DNA from: Seiridium cupressi
Taxonomy: Eukaryota > Ascomycota > Sordariomycetes > Amphisphaeriales > Sporocadaceae
NCBI GenBank assembly: GCA_036674765.1
Contig: JARVKI010000143.1
Coordinates: forward strand, 1-64,000
Length of the DNA stretch: 64,000 nucleotides
Direction of reading: 5' to 3'
Below are positions 21,434 through 32,405 of this stretch, one piece after another. How positions within the stretch are numbered: the stretch's first letter is position 1; each line of letters starts with the position of its first letter. A program made the translations under genes and the position numbers. A model generated the notes under the pieces. That model made no database searches and had not been told where the DNA came from. It worked only from the letters and a program-made list of their open reading frames with translations.

Positions 21434-24336
21434 GGTGCATGTATAAAGCACCGGCCCGATATTGAAGATGGTTATAAAGGAGTCCAGGGGAGCTAGGAGA
21501 AAGCTCCCGAAAGGAGAAAGTATTAGGTAAAGACTTGAAAGTATAACGTAATAGAAAAGTAGTCTAGACGACAAGAAACGAAGACATTATTAGACCAGCT
21601 AAAGCCATCATATGCATGACAATGAAAATCTATGGGAGGAAATGGTGGAGTCAGAAAGGGGCCCCGAGTGGTCACAGAAGCTTGGCCTTCGCGGCCTGTA
21701 TATAGTCTGCCTTGTTGAGCTCTCTAATGTCAATCAACTCTTGATGGATGGTGAAAAACACCATAGGGCTTCCATGGGTTTGACAAATGATGGGCGGAAC
21801 AACTCGTTTGAGATCAGCATGTGCTGGCCATGTGTTCGTCTGGCTTCGAGAAGCGATAAGAGCTCGGCATCCCTTTCTGAAATGGGACGAAGGGGCCGAA
21901 TTCTCCAGCGCACACGGTTTTGGGGTACGCACGTCGGGAAAGCGACCGTGCTGCTGACATTATGCATTCGATGCATCTCGAGGTGACAGCCGTGATGGAT
22001 AAAACGTGGGCCATCGAAAGGCACGCCAATCGAAGTCGACGTCAGCCATCACTCCGGTGCATTGCGGCTCTGTGGACGCACTTGCAACTGCGGCTGCAAG
22101 GAAATCTGGAAACCAATCAGGTCGTATGGATTATAGTGCTCAATACTGTCGTGGTGGTGTGGAGGGGCATCAACTCTGCTGCAGGTTGGACTTTAGCTGC
22201 CACGATGGGCATAGTGATACTGGAGCTCGCTGCTGGTGACGCAACTCCTGATGACAATTGTCCTTCTCCGGAGCAATTGAAACGCGGCCCTTGGGTGAGC
22301 GTACATTTCGCGACAATGTCAGTGGCTTAAGGACATCGAGACAGCTTGAGCCGAAGCAGAATATGAATGGGATGGTGGGGGCCCCGACGATGAGAGTGGT
22401 GATCGCCGGCTGGGATGGCAGGGAGGCTGTGCCCCCGTACGCGTCTCACATCACCACAACGCTCAGCCCACTCCGACAATCTGAGGATCCTATCAGCACA
22501 TCTTCTGCTTGTCATCCATCCATTAATTGCGACGAACTGTTTCGTTCTCGGCCAGAGCGTCGCGTGTGAGACTCTTCTATACAGCTTCTTTCGCACCTTC
22601 GGATTGCAGATTGGTGCATTTTCGTTTAGCGCGGTTCGCGCTGCTAATCGACAGCCACCACCTACCTACATTTTGCTTGAGAGCTCCGAGCACACCACAA
22701 ATCCAAGAATAGAACGTCATCGAATCTTTTGATCAAAATCAGGTGAGGGCGAAATGTATACAGTCTAGATGATGTTCGGTCGAGGGCGTGGTCCGGGTCT
22801 GGGAAATTCCGCAGTATGGCACGTTTCAACTTCTCAACCTTCTTCTTTGGGATTCACGACGCGGATAACGATCGGCTACATGGACGTTGATTTCTGTCTC
22901 TTCATGACTATGTCAAAAGATGCGACCCAAGCTCAATTGTTTGCAATTATTTTGATTTCATGTTCGCTATTCTGTTACAGCAGACGTCGTCATGGGAAAG
23001 AACCAGGAGCTAGGTCGTTTGGCACTTGGTCTTATAGGTATCTGCAGAAAGGCATGGTTGATATGGGGAAGATGGTATCACTGGGCTTAGAATTTGGGAT
23101 TGTTCTCGTCCTTCATTTTACGATTTGCACTTGTTGCCGTAATGTCCCTTGTCAATGTTTTGCTGGATCTTGACAACATTTTGGCCATAGCATCGACTCG
23201 GCAGATCACAGCGTCGACTGAAAATTCTCACTCTAGATCATCGTACAAGAGAGATGCATAGGTAACCCGTTCTTCCTTGTTTGTTGGGACCAAAGCTGGA
23301 GTTTCCAAGTGATTTGACGCATTCCGCGAAGAGGTAACGCTGCTACCAGGTTTGGGTAGAAGGCCCTTCTCAATGCAGTATGGGCTGTCTAGGAGATACT
23401 TGATTAGCGACGGGACAACACGCATTTGATGGGTTGCTCCTGTCGCAAGACTGGCTCAAATCGAGCAGAAGATAGATGGACTCGGGATCGTTTGCACCCC
23501 ATCGCTGACTACAGCAGACCTTACTGTGTCCTCAACGAACTTCAACTTATGTCAGTCTTAGTCCGGATCTTGCCAGTTCTAGGCCGGTGTAAAGCTCCAG
23601 TAGGAAACGGATAGCTACAATGTAGCGAGGCCGTCTCCCCACGCTGCTCGAGGGCACTTCGAGGGATCTTTGCAGGCTGAATCAGCGTAATGACGGCTAG
23701 GAAAGATAGGATAATGCCAATCTTTAGAAACATACTCGCATTTGATCCCTTGGGTAAGAGTTGCTGGATGATTTTCAGGTATAGTTATGAATATATGTGG
23801 TTGTTGACCATGTCTTACGTAAAATGCAACCAAGAGAAATCAGTGGAGCTTTTGAGAGAAGCTTGTAGAGTGAGACGCGTAAGATTCATGATGCCTTAGA
23901 GAGCCTGGGCCGGATAAGATACCAGGTTTGTGATTGCCTAGATCAGTGGTTACCACGATCTATGGCAGGCACGGACTGGCGGCAGCTCATTGGATGGCCT
24001 CCTCATCGTTGACTAACTCGATAGATGTATCATGGGGCTGACCGCGCGAGCGGCTCAACTATCTGTCTTGCTGTGACTGAATTCAAACCGCTTCGATATA
24101 ACTTGTCGGGAATGTCACTGCGGTGTGGACAGTTTTTATATTTATACATGGTAGACTTTTGAATTTCTCGACAGGAAATTGCCTTTCGAATATGTTGCTT
24201 GCTGTGAAGCCTTTTGAAGTGATACATATGGGAAGCTCTCTGAAAACCTCAGTCTTTCGTCCAAGGAAATCCTACTAAGAAAAACGGCAGCTGCGACGAA
24301 AGAAATGCCAGCCAGCGAGCTCCATTGCCCAATATG
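21434..24336. other. long gene-poor stretch
   Basis: About 2.9 kb without a supportable gene. Open frames at 21612-21986, 21920-22330 and 22769-23173 lack conserved motifs, balanced composition or spliced partners. Base composition swings between GC-rich (about 22000-22600) and AT-rich blocks. Confidence 0.5.
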
Positions 24337-24640
24337 TCAAAAGGATTCGGCAGGCGGATCGAAGGCCAAAGCCCGCTCCACGATGGCAGCAAGGAGTACT
24401 AGGAGGATGGGCGTAATGACCAAAGCATAGATCTGTAGACAAAATATGAGGAGATGATTTCTCAAATCTTCTAACGGAACTTTCAAATTCCTCAGTAGTG
24501 AGGAATATGTAATCCGAGAAATTGGGGCTTTCAGGAGAGGGAAGGTACCGGAACCCTTCTCCAAAGGATAGGGCGAGTCCGGCGACAAGTGTCAATGGTA
24601 CGACGGCCCATACCGCCTGAGCCCAGTACAGAATAGGCAT
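24337..24640 (-). CDS. possible small two-TM protein
   Basis: Tentative two-exon model: 24640-24476 and 24432-24337, 86 aa, with a 43-nt intron (weak donor GTTAGA, good acceptor CTACAG). The protein would have two hydrophobic segments (ILYWAQAVWAVVPLTLVAGL and YALVITPILLVLLAAIVERA) separated by a polar loop (FRYLPSPESPNFSDY). I do not recognise a family. Upstream exons cannot be excluded, since the frame stays open for 13 codons before the ATG. The short intron and short length make this weak; it may be a relic of a larger transporter. Confidence 0.3.
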
Positions 24641-25656
24641 TGTTGCTAGAAACCTGAGCTCCGAGTTCCGTAAAATCAATGAATTTAATGTCAGACTAGT
24701 CTCTTATAGCTTCACGCGAAGCAAGACATGGATAAACGCAACCAGTTGCACCCCGGAATTCGTGCCCAGTCCCATTGACTCTGTAACCACATGCATATCC
24801 ACGAGTAGAAACCAATTTTGAAAATTTGAGGAGTTGATCTATCTGTTATGACTGACGAAAGTAAACATCAAGGAATCCCACGGAGGGTTCGTCGGCTGAT
24901 ATTTGACTTTGAGGCAGATCAGACTAAACGCCGCCCATTATATGTCAAACTTCCCAACTTGGTTGTTCAAGGCGGTCTTGTAGACCCATGGTAAGACCCT
25001 CTCGTGCTCAAACAAGTCATATTATATTGCGTAATGCGTAGCGTGGCTGGCACTACCTACATATCAATTATAGGTGGCTAGTTCTACATTTGCCATTTGG
25101 CATAATACAAGTGCTCCAAGTCCTTCCTACAGTGACTGACAGTACAGTAAAAGCCTGATCAAAATTCGCTCCAAGCAAGTGATATGAAGTTCCTGGGAAA
25201 GACCCAGAGTGACCTATAGCTAAGGACTGTCGGAATATGGAGAAAGTTTAGGATACATCATTAATGTGGTTACTCCTAACACTACGCCGGTGAGATCTCG
25301 ACGTCTCTTTTAGAGCCGCGAATAAAATCATATGGGTGGAAGTCGAGTTTACTTCACACAAAGTCAAGCCTCAGGGGTGTAATCACTAATATCGGAAAAT
25401 TAATTTATTATATCATAAATGTCTTTTCTTTTAACACATGAGACAACCCAAGAGATAAGCTTTCAGGAGTGATAGAGACTTTTCTTTTCTTCTAAATTGC
25501 AGACGCTAGGCTAGTCATAATCCAACTCATCTCATACCAAAAAAATCCGACGTCGTCAATCTGAACCGCGAGAGTATGCCCAAACATGGACTCGTTCGCC
25601 TGCTATGACCACTAATCCATGGCCTCACCAAGCAAGATAAGGTAGATATGGGGGAA
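24641..25656. other. AT-rich intergenic stretch with a possible short exon
   Basis: Mostly AT-rich and empty. One ATG-started open stretch at 24848-24990 (MTDESKHQGIPRRVRRLIFD onward) ends at a good GTAAGA donor, but no convincing downstream exon was found. Confidence 0.35.
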
Positions 25657-26604
25657 TTATAGCATGAACATAGCGGTAGTGATGGCGAGGATGGCGGCAG
25701 CGATCATGCCACCAGCAGACTCGATTCTACCAGCAGCGGAAGCAGCAGTAGTCGAAGTGGCAGCATTATTCGAGGTAGTGGTACCATCAGTGGAAGCTGC
25801 GAGTACACGTTAGTTACAGGTTCGTATGGAGTATCTCGATCATGGGAATTACCTTGAGTCAAAGAAGAGCAGGTGCTCATGAGTGTAGAGTTGGCCATGA
25901 GTGCGTCGAGCTTGGCTTGCGTCTTGGCAGCCTTGGTGGTGAACTTGTCGATCTGGGTCTGGTTGCCGTCGAACTTGGCCGACAGAGCAGTGGTGTTTCC
26001 AGCCAAGGCAACCTCCTTCTGCAGCTTGGACATGGCCTTGCAGTCGGAGATGGTGGCTTGAACGGAGCAGAAATCTGTCAGGGTGGTGTTGGAAGTCATG
26101 GCAGCGAGCTTGGCAGCCTTGGCGTCGGTCTTGGTCTTGAAAGCGTCGATCTTGGTGGTGTTGCCCTAGGAACTCGAGTTAGCAACAAGTCATGTATGTG
26201 ATTGTGATGAAAGGATTGGCGTTTACGTCAAACTTGTTGGTAAGCTTGGTGTCGTTGGCAGCAGTAGCAATGTCCTTCTCCCAGCTTTGAATCTGGGCGC
26301 AAGAGTCGAGAGCGTTCTCATGAGCGGCAACGACAGCACAGTCGGCCATCAGGGTGCTGTTGGACGAAAGAGTATCCAGCTGAGCCTGCTTGGCGGTCAC
26401 CTTGGCCTTGAAAGCATCGATGGCGGTCTGGTTGTTCTTGAACTTGTCGGCGAGCTTGGTGTCGTTGGTGGCAAGCTCAGCCTGCTGGGTCAGCTTGGCA
26501 ACCTGCTGGCAACTGGCCTTCACGCTAGTGGTGCCATTGCCCTTGCCCTTGGCTGAGACAGCGGCGGCGAGGATGAAAGAGACGAAAACGTTGGTCAACT
26601 GCAT
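25657..26604 (-). CDS. secreted, probably GPI-anchored cell-surface protein with three internal repeats
   Basis: Exons on the minus strand are 26604-26227, 26165-25853 and 25796-25657, giving 276 aa. Residues 1-18 are a signal peptide (MQLTNVFVSFILAAAVSA). The body holds three diverged repeats of about 55-65 residues, each with an 'N-(D/T)-T-x-L-x-x-KF' block, an 'N-(Q/T)-T-x-I-D-x-F-x-x-K' block and an 'L-x-x-(L/M)-x-(S/A)-N-(S/T)-T-L-(M/T)-x-x-C' block; one Cys closes each repeat. Many N-x-T/S sites are present. A Thr/Ser/Ala linker leads to a C-terminal hydrophobic tail (GGMIAAAILAITTAMFML), as in GPI-anchored wall proteins. The repeats are Lys/Ala/Gln-rich and probably helical. I do not recognise the family. 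The role is likely structural or adhesive at the cell wall. Confidence 0.8.
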
Positions 26605-29051
26605 CTTGAATGAATTTGGATGAACCGGGTGGATAAGTGGAGAAAGAGAGGTCCCGAAAATGAAGGTTTAAAACAAGCTTGTTGTGTATAATAAGAGAAG
26701 TCGTACCAGCGACGAAGAATGAGAAGAACGATAAACAGAGAATGGAATGAGCTCAACTCTTGTGATCTTGCCTGCTGCTGATGATGATGGATGGTCAAAA
26801 GATCGTATCGTTGTGGTTCGGCCGCCCGAGTCTTATAGACCACACCCCCAATGAGGTCCGCGTCAGCAGATTGGTCGTGCTGAGCTAGTCGCCGTTGCGA
26901 TGAAAGGAAAATGGCTGGCAGATTGGACAACCATCCCATTCTGGCGAGTTTCAGAGCTCGCAGTGACAGGTGTGTTTCGTCTTGGCTGAGTCTATTTTGC
27001 GACCTCTGGCACTGTCGCCACCACAGGGCTCTGGTTCCATTGGCAACATGTCGTCTGTTCTCAGATGCATGCTAAAACCGACCAGCTATGCCGCGATCCA
27101 CAGGCTTGGCGCTGCTCCAGTCGTTGAGCCTCCAACGGCTGAGATGTGCGACAAGAACTGACGACAATCCCGGGCTGCTCTGCGCGACGTTGGCCAATCA
27201 CGGTGCCCGCGTCCAGGAGTTGTGCTGTTTCAGAAGCGGCGTTGAAAACACGGGCCAACCCCAGCCCTGGACACGTTGTGGGGTGCATTTGTAGGGACAC
27301 CGACCACCACAGGCTATTAAAAGACGCCGTCTCCACACTCTTGGAACTCGTAGCGACTCAATTGCCGGCCACCACCTCGAGTGACCTGGTTTGAGGGTGG
27401 CCCCCGTCGTCGCTCTACACCAGAGAAACCTTGTCTCCGGGAGCGATCGACGGATGCGCAAGCCCAGCCTGTCTGCTTGCGGGGTTTTAGCTGGGTAACA
27501 GCAGCGGGTCGGACAATTATGATGCACCAACTCGCCTATAATTTATTAGTCTCTGTGTGATTTGCGCCGGGGGTGGTATGGTTTTGCCTCCCCGTCGATC
27601 ATGCACCTGTTTTCCAGCTGCTCTTTCTTACTGGACGTCAAACAACACACTAAAACATCTCTCTCATCAATCTCTAGGACCTGGAATACTGGCTGGCCTC
27701 GTGGACTGTTTCTTGGCTCGTCTCGCAAACGTGCTCGCGTGTTCTAGAGCTCCAACCGCCGCAAAAGTTCACGCGGTCCGGGGCTAGCCCATTCTGCCCC
27801 AACACCCCCAGACGATCTTGAGACCGATATATGGGTCTCAAGCATTGACGTTTAGACGCGCTGGTTCGAAAATATCGATATTCGCGAATAGCATCGCCCT
27901 TGCCCAATTTTTTTTGTGTCATGTTCGCCATGGGGAGACATTGCAAAGAAAGAAGAAATAAACAAAGAAGCAAAGATAGCGTGATGCTAATGTAGATGCT
28001 CCATAGTTCCCCAAGCATCTTCACCACTAGCTAGGATGACATAAGGCACGGGAAAGTGGACAACCAACAAGTTTAACTTGTGGAACACGCTTTCAACATC
28101 ACAAAGCTAATGTTTCGCGCCTGGAATAAGGTTGAATGAACCATAGGGTCTCTCGGCGTTCCTGTCTCCCGGCAAGTCAGTACAGCGGAATATTATCAAA
28201 GACATCTTGAAGCCCAATCAACATCGCTGGAATCAAGGGTACTAGTTAGGCGGTGACGCGTCACTGTTTCTGATAATAGAGCGAGGCGAGAAAAAGATAA
28301 TGAAACAGATGCGGAATAGCCGGTGCTACCGGACTATGCTTTAGGTCTTTTTTTCTCAACCTTCACAGGCGCGAATACTACAAGCCATCACACATCGTAT
28401 CTTGTGTCTCTCGAGCTTGAGAAGGCTGAAATGTGAGACTGCGGTTTACTCTTGAGTGGTTACACGGTCACCCATTGCGGTCTATCCGATGGTGAGCCTG
28501 GCAAGAGGTCCTCAATTTAGTGAGTGACTTTACACATAACATCGCAGGACTGACCTACAGACGAGTTGCAAATCAGTTCGGTATCATTGATCTCGGAAAA
28601 TCTTGACTGAATGTGCTGATTCAAAGAGGTTGTATGCACCACAATACGCAGATCAGCAGTAGGTGGAACCAAGCCTCGTCCTCCAGTATTGTCATTCCGG
28701 CGGCCGCTCACACCAAGCAATTACGGCCTCGCTGCTCAAAGGCCACGCTGCTGTTGAAGGTTCAACATTGCCTCTTCAGTGATCAAATCGTCAATTATTG
28801 TTGCAAACGCTTGCTGATCTCATAAAAAGAAATATACTAACCCTTGTCCGAGCTTCCGTCCTTTAACCATTGTGGCTAATCCTACATGCAGAAAACACCT
28901 CTTCCAGCCATACGCTACTCATCCAAGTCCTATGTACGGACTATTTTCTCGACTGTGAAATCCTGCCCTTCATCGCTCAACCGTACCATTTCGAATACAA
29001 TTTGGTCAAAATCTCGATGACGATCTATATAATGTAAGAGAAAGGGCGTCT
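26605..29051. other. intergenic
   Basis: About 2.4 kb with no supportable gene. The first 350 bases are the promoter side of the surface-protein gene. The remaining frames are short and lack conserved features. Confidence 0.5.
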
Positions 29052-30632
29052 CTAATCCTGTGGTGTGGGATAATGTTGTGGAGTGGAGCATGCCCCGTGA
29101 TAAAGATCTTGTATAGTAGGGGATGTGGTTGAGACTCGCCGCGAAGGTTCGCCCATATCACCTGTAAGAGAGTGGCCAGTTAGCCGTGGTCCAATAGGTA
29201 GGATGGCTGGGAACCAACGTTGCGCAGTCGGAGATTGCACACCTATACACTGGCCCCGTACTCCTGGATATCCGTGTTGGATTGCCCAGGCCATCACCTC
29301 GGCGTCGGCCAAGGGATTGACAGACTCAGCCACATTAGGGGTGCATGTGTGCCTCTGCTCGCATCTGAGCAGGCGAACCATTGACAATGGAAGGGCCGTC
29401 TATGAGCCGTGTGTTACCCGACATCATATCATGCGATCGCTTCTTCGAGAATCTCTCCACCGTAGCGTGACCTTGAGCGGACTGGCCAGTCGCGTTGCAA
29501 TTCGTACCTTGATACTCGATCTTAATGGTGCCCTGTTTCCACCCGTTTGCGGCTTTGGGCCCTTGTTGATCGTTGTGGCTTAGCTGATTGTATGGAGTGG
29601 GAGTGTTGGTTATTTTATGATCCGAGGAAGCACAGAGGTTCTGCACTGGCACTCGACCTTCAGCTGCAAGACCACTGGTCTTATTGTTATCGCGATTGAA
29701 GGTCTGTCTGTTGTAAATCTGATTGAGTGCGTCTTGATTATCAAGCTGGATCAGCGGGCTGCAGCCGTTGTTTCGAACATTGGGAGTTGGTTGCTGCTGC
29801 TGTAGGTCAAATGCCGACCTTGTTACCACATTGAGACTTGTTGCCAACGGGGAGGCTGGAGACGCCATAGCATGATTCCGTCTATTTGGCATGTCGTGGG
29901 GTTGCCCCGTCATGTTCTCAATATTTACCGGAGGGGTTCGCAACGCCTCAGCTTGTGATGCAGAGGTAGTTTTCGGTACCTGGCTGTGGAAGGACGACTG
30001 GCGATATGGGGACAGAGACGATCGAAGGTCTCGAGGGCGCTGCTCTAGAACTGACCACGGCTGGTGAGGGGCTGATCGGAACCACCATCCAGGGATGGAG
30101 AAGCAGTTTCCAACTTGACATGGTGTGGCGATGCTGAAGTAGCAATATTTTGCTGCGTGGGAAGAGAGTAGGGCGTGGTGCTCGAGCTGGGTGTGCGCAC
30201 CACTGGAGAGGAGACAGGCGTCACAGGAACTGGACTTGTTGCATGGTCTGCGGGCTTTTGCGTCGAGGCGCCAATGGCTTTGCTATTGTCGGCGAGAAAA
30301 ATATTAACGCTGTGCAGCCACGTCTCAAACCACTGCTTTGTGATATGCTCGGCTGGGTCGTACGTCGCCTGTTCTTGTGTGATCGTTTGCGGCCAATCCA
30401 AAGGCGCCCTCTTCTTCTGACACTCGAAGCAAGGCTTGATGACGGTGACAGGAGGACCAGACTCGACGCACCGATTCTCCCGGTTGTTTCGGGAAGTGGG
30501 AAGCGATTTCCCACCTTTTTTCACCGCCTCGCACTCGATCCATCCATCTCGTTTCCCGTTGAAGCAAGCATCGATGTTACCGTCAGGCCCCAGTATCATT
30601 TGGTCACAACTGACATAGCGCTTGCGACACAT
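29052..30632 (-). pseudogene. Cys-rich hypothetical protein gene with a frameshift
   Basis: Exon 1 is 30632-30120 (starts MCRKRYVSC; Cys-rich with DACFNGKRDGW, then IKPCFECQKKR; Ser/Thr/Pro-rich after residue 120). A 59-nt intron (donor GTCAAG, acceptor CACCAG) leads to 30060 and a frame containing PWSVLEQRPRDLRSSLSPYR and a long Gln/Asn-rich tract. This frame hits TAA at 29337-29335. A second frame starting at that point continues naturally (HPNVAESVNPLADAEVMAWA, later GEPSRRVSTTSPTIQDLY) to a stop at 29052. Dropping one G from the GGGG run at 29338-29341 would make the two frames continuous. It is therefore either a gene with a single-base insertion or a consensus error; if read as given, the protein would end at 29335. 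No function recognised. Confidence 0.5.
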
Positions 30633-31254
30633 CGTAGCTAGCGATTAAGACCTGCCGAGGCAGTGATGGAAGGCCAGTAGCCGGGTTGTAAGCGTTTGCG
30701 GATTCCCATCAACAGATCGACTGACGATTATGTCAAGCTGTATGAGGGATAGGGGATAAGGATGTCGGTCATGTGAATGTGCGATGTCAAGCTATGTTGC
30801 TTTCTCGCTTCGTTGACCTGTGGCCGAGTGCTTATTGGGTGAACGAAAAGTGAGATCGAGCCTGAATGGTGAGTAATGGATGAAATTCAATCGGCTGCCT
30901 GGCTGGGCAATGATACCAGACACTATCAAACAGATACAGGCACGTTAATTTGTAGCAGATTTAAATGCGGCAGACAGACGCGTAGATGCGATCGTTTCAA
31001 TCAGGTGAGCAAAGAACATGGACTTTTAAGCTCGGCCAATTAACGAAGGGTGGTCGCTCTTTCCAACTTTGAGGTTTGCCCGTCTTGGCCAAGTACACCG
31101 ACACCTTTGAAGGATCAATTAGTGACCTGACTGGAGAGCCATCATAAGTAATAGCTTGTAATGGGGCTCGTTGAACTACTATAAGCGGAGTAGCACTGCC
31201 TACAAACATTATCGTTCGGTATCTTACATGTTTATAATCGCTACGTGGCAATGT
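30633..31254. other. intergenic
   Basis: No gene seen. It holds the 5' flank of the Cys-rich gene (right end of that gene, minus strand) and the 3' end of the RNase H gene. Confidence 0.5.
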
Positions 31255-32405
31255 CTATCTACATACATCTACTGAGAGTGCCGCCTTATATGAATTATTA
31301 CTCCCATCGTATACTTGACAAGCTAGGACTACTTTAGCATGGCCATGTTGTTTTACATCTTGTGTTTCATCCCCTAGGTCTGATATTCTAGCTAAGTGCT
31401 TGAAAACTCGTCCGAGAAGAGCGTAGTTGATCTGATTTTCTGTTCGTTGCTGTGCGCTGACTGCATCCTTGGGATTTGCTAATGGCGGAGATAGGCCACA
31501 AGTAAATTTCCCGGAGCCATCTACCCCAAAGGCAGATCAGAAGTCGAACATACCGTCTTTCTCCAGCAAGGGGTCCCGGTGGGATATCCATAGTTGAGGA
31601 GTTTCTAGGGCCGTCGTCCCCTTTGCCAGTTCGTCAGCTAGCTCATCTTGCTGCCTGCCGATGCGCCATATCATAATTTCACAGCCGTGGATGGCATACA
31701 GCCTGAAGAGGGCCAAAAGATACTTCCACAGGTCTCGGTTTGCAACCTTCGATCCCTTGGAATTGAGCCATTCCGTGTCAACCCACTTGCTTGCCCATTT
31801 GGTGGCCCCGTCGGCAACATAAGTCGAGTCGGTTGCAATGGCAAGAGCTTCCCAGCCTTCTCGGTACCTTGACGTAGTGGAAGTCAGTACTGCTCGATGG
31901 TGGATAATGAATGTATGATCATGAAGTAACCTGTTATGCCAATAACTTGGGTCTCTACACAGCAGTCAACATCAAGATTGGCTTACCAATATCTCCATTC
32001 TAGGGCACCGATGACAGCACGAAGCTCAGCTCTGTTGTTTGTTGGTGGAAATTGCTGACCCGAAGGTCCTTCTTTCTCAAGCGGAAAGTGAACGCAGCCT
32101 CTTGCAGGCCGACCCATCTTGCAAAACGAGAAGCCGCAGCCACTCTTGGCGGATGGCGTACCGTTGTTTGAGCAGGCACCATCGGTGAAAATCAGTGGTA
32201 TATTGACGTGGGTTCGTGGTCCCAAACGGCGTGGACGGTGCATGAGCCAGCGCTGGGTCGTGGAGCCGGGGAACTTGAGCAAGGAAATGCTTGACTCTGG
32301 AAACAAGTCCTGGGGGCACTGTTCGCCAGGACCACCAAACGAGGCGGGTTCAAAGACAGTCGGCATGTAAATCTCCCCATGAGACATGGCGAGTTTTGCA
32401 CTCAT
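31255..32405 (-). CDS. ribonuclease H-like protein
   Basis: RNase H fold enzyme expected to cleave the RNA strand of RNA-DNA hybrids. Minus-strand exons 32405-31987, 31867-31554 and 31478-31255 give 318 aa. The domain starts near residue 68 with LIFTDGACSNNG (first catalytic Asp), then TNNRAELRAVIGALEWRYWY (catalytic Glu), LAIATDSTYVADGATKWAS (second Asp) and RQQDELADELAKG (final Asp). All four acidic positions are present, so it should be active. Introns are 119 and 75 nt. If the last intron were retained, the protein would stop four residues after EKDG; splicing instead opens a further 74 residues (NPKDAVSAQQRTENQINYAL onward) ending at 31255, which I favour. The N-terminal 65 residues have no recognised domain. 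Stand-alone RNase H genes with this motif set are common in Pezizomycotina; this does not look like a retroelement fragment, since no reverse transcriptase adjoins. Confidence 0.83.

Noticed and set aside
22769..23173. 134-codon plus-strand frame
   Set aside because: Starts at ATG but has odd composition, no conserved motif and no spliced partner; likely chance.
31255..32405. RNase H gene as a retrotransposon fragment
   Set aside because: No reverse transcriptase, integrase or repeat ends nearby; the gene has three spliced exons and all catalytic residues.
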